64,000 nt of DNA from NCBI RefSeq assembly GCF_000747665.1, contig NZ_BBKT01000006.1:38481-102480 (forward strand), in the 5' to 3' direction. Numbering within the stretch: the stretch's first letter is position 1; the number at the start of each line of letters is the position of its first letter. The translations under genes and the position numbers were made by a program. The notes under the pieces are model-generated. The model did not search any database. It was not told where the DNA came from and saw only the letters and a program-made list of their open reading frames with translations. Shown here one piece after another: positions 58,926 through 64,000 of this stretch. This stretch comes from Thermoanaerobacterium saccharolyticum (lineage in GTDB: Bacteria > Bacillota > Thermoanaerobacteria > Thermoanaerobacterales > Thermoanaerobacteraceae).

Positions 58926-58992
58926 GCAAGCGATTGCAAATTTTATTTGCAGTTAAGCGCTTTTAAAAATAGCGCTAAAGAAAGCGATTGCT
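58926..58992 (+). promoter_or_regulatory. Operator cluster 4 (LacI/MalR type plus cre-like)
   Basis: GCAAGCGATTGC (58926-58937) follows the -10 box. TTAAGCGCTTTTAA (about 58952-58966) resembles a catabolite-control site, and AAAGCGATTGCT (58981-58992) is a second, weaker operator. Another unused ribosome-site-like AAGGGG lies near 59013. Confidence 0.65.
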
Positions 58993-59291
58993 GTAATTTA
59001 ATAGTAATCACTAAGGGGATGATACTAGTAAAAGATTATGATTATGAAGTTTGTCTGCAGCATTTTTAGTTAATATACATCAATTTGTTATTATGTTGGA
59101 GAAAAATAAAATGCATTATTGTTTTATTCGGTTGTAAAACTGATATGGAGAAAATCGATGCAGGGCGATGCTATATATACAATAACTATATATGTAAACA
59201 TTGTAGCAAAAGCTTAGATTGAGGTTTGAAATAAAATTTTGGGATATACCCAAAAAAATCATAAAAATTTTATTTTGTGAGGAGGATTTAC

Positions 59292-60554
59292 ATGAAAAAG
59301 TACACAAAAATTTTTGCAATACTTACTGCCATGGTATTGCTATTATCAGTTGCTTTAACAGGCTGTGGAAGCAGCAAGACAAATGAATCAAAGTCTTCAG
59401 ATAATAGTTCTAATAACACTTCTCAGACACAGCAAAAAAAGGAACCAGTTGAATTGACGGTATGGTCACATTTGACAGATCCTGAAATAGCCAAGGTGCA
59501 AGAAATCGCTAACAAATGGGCTCAAGAGACAGGCAATAAAGTAAAAGTATTGGCTGATCAAAGCGACTTCCAGGCGTTTTCTACGGCAGCTCAGAGCGGT
59601 AAAGGGCCGGATATTATGTTTGGATTGCCGCATGATAATCTTGGAACATTCCAAAAGGCTGGGCTTTTAGCAGAAGTACCTGATGGAGTTATTAATAAAT
59701 CTGATTATGTCCCGATGAGCATAGATGCAGTTTCATATGATGGGAAGATGTATGCAATACCATTATCAATGGAGACATACGGACTTTTCTACAATACAAG
59801 CAAAGTTCAAACTCCTCCAGCTACACTTGATGACTTGATTAAGGTTGGGCAGCAAGTTGGATTCCAATATGATATAAATAATTTCTACTACAGCTTTGCA
59901 TTTATGGCTGCTTATGGTGGTTATGTATTTAAAAATAATGGAGGCGCTCTCGATCCAAATGACATAGGCTTAAATAATGATGGCGCAAAAAAAGGTTTGT
60001 CTTTGATAAGAGATTTTGTAAAAACTTATAAGTTTATGACTGCTGATATTAAGGGTGATATAGCTAAAGGCAATTTCCAAAATGGAAAGATAGGCCTTTA
60101 TATAAGTGGTCCATGGGATGTTGATGGATTTAAGAAAGCAAATGTTCCTTTTAAAGTAGCTCTACTGCCGACAGTTGATGGAAAGCCGATGCCTTCATTT
60201 GCTGGTGTACAGGCAGCTTTTGTAAGTGCTAATTCTAAACATCAACAAGAAGCGTGGGATTTATTAAAATATCTTGCTCAAAATACGGCATTGCCTCTTT
60301 TTGAAACAGGCAATAGAATTCCAGTTCTCAATTCTGTGTTAAACAATGATGAAGTTAAAAACAATGATATTTTAAATGCATTTGCTGAACAAGCTAAGAA
60401 TGCTATTCCTATGCCAAACATTCCGGCTATGACAGCAGTTTGGACACCGGCGGGTAATGCATTGCAGCTTGTAACATCAGGTAAAGCAACTCCTGATAAG
60501 GCAGCAGATGATATGGTCAATCAGATAAAGCAGGGTATTGCTACTCAGCAGTAA
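59292..60554 (+). CDS. Maltose/maltodextrin-binding lipoprotein 2
   Basis: This is a protein of about 420 aa with a lipoprotein signal ending ALTGC. Its solute-binding fold is closer to MalE/MdxE than the first one: ELTVWSHLTDPEIAKVQEI, GPDIMFGLPHDNLGTF, MYAIPLSMETYGLFYNTSK, GKIGLYISGPWDVDGF. GAGGAGG lies 6 nt before the ATG at 59292. It is followed by a hairpin and a MalF-type permease. It probably serves a second maltooligosaccharide transporter. Confidence 0.92.
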   Translation: MKKYTKIFAILTAMVLLLSVALTGCGSSKTNESKSSDNSSNNTSQTQQKKEPVELTVWSHLTDPEIAKVQEIANKWAQETGNKVKVLADQSDFQAFSTAAQSGKGPDIMFGLPHDNLGTFQKAGLLAEVPDGVINKSDYVPMSIDAVSYDGKMYAIPLSMETYGLFYNTSKVQTPPATLDDLIKVGQQVGFQYDINNFYYSFAFMAAYGGYVFKNNGGALDPNDIGLNNDGAKKGLSLIRDFVKTYKFMTADIKGDIAKGNFQNGKIGLYISGPWDVDGFKKANVPFKVALLPTVDGKPMPSFAGVQAAFVSANSKHQQEAWDLLKYLAQNTALPLFETGNRIPVLNSVLNNDEVKNNDILNAFAEQAKNAIPMPNIPAMTAVWTPAGNALQLVTSGKATPDKAADDMVNQIKQGIATQQ

Positions 60555-60557
60555 AAT

Positions 60558-60576
60558 AAGGGGCTAAGTGCCCCTT
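60558..60576 (+). terminator. Intercistronic hairpin
   Basis: AAGGGGC pairs with GCCCCTT over a five-base loop, followed by TT. It lies in the same position, between binding protein and permease, as the hairpin at 52156. Confidence 0.65.
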
Positions 60577-60603
60577 TCCAATTATTTCAGAGGAGGACAT
60601 TTT

Positions 60604-61518
60604 ATGAAGACAGGAACAAAAATTAGGGACAAATTGACGCCATATGCGTTTTTGTCACCTGCTATATTATCAATGACGGTATTAAGTTTCTTACCTATTG
60701 CATATACTATATATATTGCGTTTACTAATTTCAGCTTAAATCATTTTAAACAATATCAATTTGTAGGATTTAAAAACTTTATCGATATTATCAATGGTCC
60801 GCTAAGAACAGTTTTTTTGCCAGTGCTTTTATGGACGGTAATTTTTGCAGCGATAGCAACGTTGGCTAATTATGTCATAGGTTTATTTTTAGCGGTCTTA
60901 CTCAATAACAAAAATATGTGGGAAACGAATATTTACAGAGCTATACTCATAATTCCATGGGCATTGCCATCAACAATTGCAATATTAGCTTGGCAGGGCC
61001 TATATAATCAAGATTATGGTGGAATAAATACTTTGTTAAGTTACTTGCATATTTCAAAAATACCTTGGCTTACGGATCCGTTCTGGGCAAGAGTGGGAAT
61101 AATTATTGCCAGTGCGTGGATGGGATATCCTTTTATGATGAATGCATCTTTAGGGGGATTACAAGCCATACCACCAGAATTATATGAAGTAGCAGATTTG
61201 GATGGTGCTACTTGGTTCCAAAAGTTAAGACTTATAACACTTCCTATGCTTATGTCATCAGCGCTGCCACTTATTATATCATCATTTGCTTTTAATTTTA
61301 ATAATTTTGGTTCCGTGTTTTTGATAACTGGTGGAGGTCCACCAAGAACAGATACAGCTTTTGCTGGTACTACAGACTTGCTTGTAAGTGCGGCTTATAA
61401 AATGACGATGCAATTTAATAGATACGATTTGGCATCAGCATTATCAATAATCATATTTTTGATAATTGGTACATTAAGCTATGTAAATATGAGGATGACG
61501 CATGTTTGTGTCAAGTAG
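60604..61518 (+). pseudogene. MalF-type permease, C-terminus replaced by IS insertion
   Basis: The 304-aa frame starts at an ATG after AGAGGAGG and has MalF-type helices and EAA loop EVADLDGATWFQKLRLITLP. It ends SYVNMRMTHVCVK, where relatives continue a few residues more. The ISLre2-type element begins about 25 nt later, and no MalG-type partner or ATPase follows. The last helix seems present, so the protein might fold, but without MalG the transporter is incomplete unless a subunit is supplied from elsewhere. Confidence 0.75.
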
Positions 61519-61541
61519 TTGTTGGCAAATTTTTTTTCTTC

Positions 61542-63166
61542 AAATGTTATCCGCATAATGTTTAACATATTGTGAATTTTCGTGCAATTGTTTTTGCTCT
61601 ATTCTTCTTTTTATATTGCACCTTTTATATGACTTTTAGTTCACTTAAGCATTTGTATCTGAGTATTTCCCTTATTGCTTTTCGACTGTTTGTCATTGCA
61701 CAACCTTCAAACGGCATACCGCCTCTTTGTATGTGATATGTCTTTGCTTTTTTCTGTTTTTTGTTTACATCAGCTGCTGATAGTTTTATTTCTTCTTTTA
61801 TCTCTGCTAATTTTTCTTCTGAAATTGTCACATTAAAATATGCTTCTACAACACTATTAAGTTTTCCACTTGTCTTTAAGGCTAATATCTTTGCTAAATT
61901 GTTTGCCCCTTTTTCTGTCCAACTCATTTTACCTGCATTCATTCTGTTTGCTAATATATCAAATATATTGTTTTCCATTGTCCCTAAATGTTTGTATTCT
62001 ATTCCTTCTGGGGCTTCTGGTATTTTTATTTCTTCTCTCTTTTGGTATGGTTTTATCCCTTCTTTATTGGCTACTAAATAGTTATATAGTTTTTCTAATT
62101 TCTTCATCTGCTTTTCATCATCTTTTTGCTCTATCATCAATTTTGTTATGTATTCTAGGCTTTCTTCTGCTTTTCCTTCATCTAGCATTTTTATTAATTT
62201 GCGGGCATCTTTTTTTGTTCTCTACATTCTTTATTACTGCTTGGCTTTTATGAAATGGGTCTAATTGAAAATATACTCCTTCTTCTCCCAAACTTTCTTT
62301 AATCCAACTTGCTCCATCTCCATTTATTATCTTTATTTCTATTTCGTCTACGTTGTATTCTTTTGCTATCGTCGCATCTACTAATTCTTTAAATTCTTTG
62401 CTGCTTGCAAATCCTGCACATGCTATTTTGTTATGTGTTATATATTCATCACTTCCTGGGCTTCTTTTTACCCATCCGTCATATGCTATTGCTAATTTTA
62501 TTTCTTTCTTCCCTCTGCTTTTTTTGCCTTTTGGTCTGTCTTTGCCTTGCATTGATAACCATAATCCATCCATTTCTTGAAATAATATTTTTGTTTCTTT
62601 TTCTCCACTTAATTTATTTTCTTTGAATAGTTTTATATCTCGTTTTTCTAATTCTGCTATTTTTTCTCCAACCTTTTGTATTATATTCCATGCAGTTGTA
62701 TGGCTAATGTTTTGATTTGTTAATGATTCTATATTTTTCGCTGCTTCTCTATATGGCATTTCCGTTACATTTTCTACAACTTTTTCAATTAGATTTGTTG
62801 ATATATGACCTATTGTATCCATTTTTAAATATTCATCTAAAAGATAAACATATTCTTTTTTTCCTTCACTATTTATATGTTCATAAATTCTTTTATCAAA
62901 TTCAACAGTGCCCATAATTGTCTTTATGTTTGTATGCTTTTTACCTTTACATCTATATTCCTTTTTGTCCCTTTTTTCTAGTAGAATATCATCTATTTCC
63001 ATAAGGATTTGAGCCATTATCTTACAAGCTTCTTCGCATGCTAATCTATAAATTTCTACTTCTAAGTCCTTGAAATTTATTTCATTTTCATTTAAACTTA
63101 TATCTAGCATGTAATCACCTCTATAACGCTTTTTATTTTCTATTAAACATTATAGCGGATGATTCA
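61542..63166 (-). mobile_element. ISLre2-type insertion sequence
   Basis: Imperfect inverted ends match. The left end has ATGTTATCCGCATAATGTTT (61544-61563), and the right end, reversed, has ATCATCCGCTATAATGTTT (63163-63145). They enclose a single transposase gene of the ISLre2 family, here with one frame break. It separates the truncated malF-type gene from an IS110-type transposase. Confidence 0.75.
61625..63110 (-). pseudogene. ISLre2 family transposase, split in an A7 run
   Basis: The first frame (63110-62178) shows CKGKKHTNIKTIMGTVEFDK, GDGASWIKESLGE and FQLDPFHKSQAVIKN, with catalytic Asp residues of the UPF0236/ISLre2 type. The second (62188-61625) has MSWTEKGANNLAKILALK with the late Glu. 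A run of seven A (plus-strand T at 62210-62216) separates them. With six A the join is ENKKDARKLIKMLDEG and the protein is 494 aa, the normal size. Confidence 0.9.
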
Positions 63167-63170
63167 TGCG

Positions 63171-63205
63171 AAGGGAAGGTATTTTTTGGATACCTTCCTT
63201 TTTCT
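63171..63205. terminator. Hairpin at the right flank of the ISLre2-type element
   Basis: GGAAGGTAT pairs with ATACCTTCC, followed by TTTTTC on the plus strand. It is probably a terminator of the pre-insertion locus, or a guard against read-through into the IS110-type gene. Confidence 0.55.
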
Positions 63206-63237
63206 ATTTTTTACTGCCTACTAAAATTATACACTAA

Positions 63238-64000
63238 GAAAAGACATTAATTGTAGGTGTAGACATTGCTAAAGAGATACATCACGCTAGAGCTTTCGAT
63301 TTCAGAGGAATAGAATACGGTAAGCGTATTGAATTTAGCAATGACATTGATGGAATGAAAAGATTTTTAAAATGGGCTGCAGATATTATGAATAAAAGCA
63401 ACAAAGAGCATCTTATGGTTGGCATGGAACCAACAGGCCATTATTGGCTCTGCTTTGCACAGTTTCTTAGAGATAAGAACCATAAGGTGGTACTGGTAAA
63501 TCCATTCCATGTAAAGAGAAGTAAGGAATTTGATGATAACTCGCCAACTAAAAATGACAGGAAAGACCCTAAGACAATTGCAATGCTAGTTAAAGATGGA
63601 AGATATGTTGAACCTAATATACCTGAGGGTATATACAGCGAACTTAGAATTGCAGTGGACATAAGAGAGATGCTTACAAAGGATTTAAACAAGATAAAGA
63701 ACCGAGTTGCAAGATGGCTTGATATATACTTTCCTGAGTTTAATAAAGTTTTTGCAGATTGGGAAGGGAAAGCAGCACTGATAACATTAAAAGAATTTCC
63801 AACGCCTGCAAAGATATTAGGGATTGGAGCTGAGGAAATACTTGCAGCTTGGAAAAAGGAAATTAATCGTGCTGTAGGTGCAAAGAGGGCTTTAAAGCTT
63901 ATGAGAAGCTGCCAGTCAAAGTGTTGGTAAAAGAGATGGCATTGAGATGGCAGAAGTGGAGATAAAAATTATACTTGAACAGTACGAAATGCTTGTAAAA
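63238..64000 (+). pseudogene. IS110 family transposase, 5'-truncated and frameshifted
   Basis: The frame reads TLIVGVDIAKEIHHARAFD (DEDD-domain aspartate), MVGMEPTGHYWL, VLVNPFHVKRSKEF and NSPTKNDRKDPKTIAML, all IS110 hallmarks. No start codon is left: TAA sits directly upstream at 63235-63237. Near 63900 the frame is lost, and the next part (EAASQSVGKRDGIEMAEVEI) continues in another frame to the window edge. It is a decayed copy, and this second break is not in a homopolymer. Confidence 0.85.

Noticed and set aside
59230-59275. Small hairpin TTTTGGGATATACCCAAAA upstream of the second binding protein
   Set aside because: It is short and AT-flanked, lies just before the ribosome site, and gives no clear evidence of a riboswitch.
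62210-62216. Programmed -1 frameshift at A7 in the ISLre2-type transposase
   Set aside because: The restoring shift is +1 rather than -1, ISLre2 transposases are single-frame, and seven other genes show the same kind of break.

Overview
The window is AT-rich DNA of a thermophilic, anaerobic, starch-using Firmicute, very probably a Thermoanaerobacterium. The strongest clue is the amylolytic locus. It encodes a giant S-layer-anchored amylopullulanase, a binding-protein-dependent maltodextrin transporter and a cyclodextrin glucanotransferase that, from memory, is almost identical to the enzyme of T. thermosulfurigenes EM1. No database search was run.

Layout. (1) 1-3.6 kb, minus strand: a PAS/GAF/HD-GYP signalling protein cut by the window edge, the large SRP RNA with its own promoter, two tRNA-Ser, tadA, tRNA-Arg and a GNAT acetyltransferase. 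(2) 3.6-30.5 kb: a defence island, nearly all on the minus strand. It holds a complete type III-B (Cmr) interference operon bracketed by two CARF genes, an LA2681-type HEPN/TPR protein, an OLD nuclease with a PD-(D/E)XK-like partner, a complete type I Zorya system (ZorA-D), and a four-gene module with a SecB-like chaperone, a RAMP-motif protein and a nuclease-like protein. A second paralogous nuclease-like pair and a membrane protease/zinc-ribbon pair follow. Relics of manC and of a second zorD lie between them. No CRISPR array and no cas1, cas2 or cas6 was seen. (3) 30.6-32.4 kb: an IS1182-type element. (4) 32.4-37.5 kb: ccdA and a secreted protein diverge from small zinc-ribbon proteins plus a histidine kinase/NtrC-type pair. 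Both directions have a consensus sigma-54 promoter, which suggests a self-contained regulon. (5) 37.6-40.9 kb: a DUF1540 peptide and a copper ATPase operon with a CsoR-like operator. (6) 41-44.5 kb: murB, php, rapZ, glmR (cell wall and amino-sugar control). (7) 44.6-61.5 kb: the starch regulon, namely amylopullulanase, binding protein, two permeases, CGTase, a chemoreceptor and a second binding protein with a truncated permease. Four transcripts share one promoter design: a 17-nt-spaced promoter followed at once by a LacI/MalR-type operator. (8) 61.5-64 kb: an ISLre2-type element that ended the second transporter operon, then a decayed IS110 transposase.

How the genes work together. Starch is cut outside the cell by the wall-bound amylopullulanase and CGTase. 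The oligosaccharides are taken up by lipoprotein-dependent ABC transporters whose ATPase is not encoded here, and the co-controlled chemoreceptor may steer cells to the substrate. The defence island combines RNA-guided signalling (Cas10/Cmr2 cyclic oligoadenylate to CARF-HEPN), membrane-motor defence (Zorya) and several nuclease modules.

Caveat. Eight genes are split by a single-base change inside an A or T run of six to nine bases, and correcting the run restores one uninterrupted family-like frame each time. These look more like homopolymer errors (or slippage sites) than eight independent pseudogenes, so 'broken' calls should be read with that in mind.
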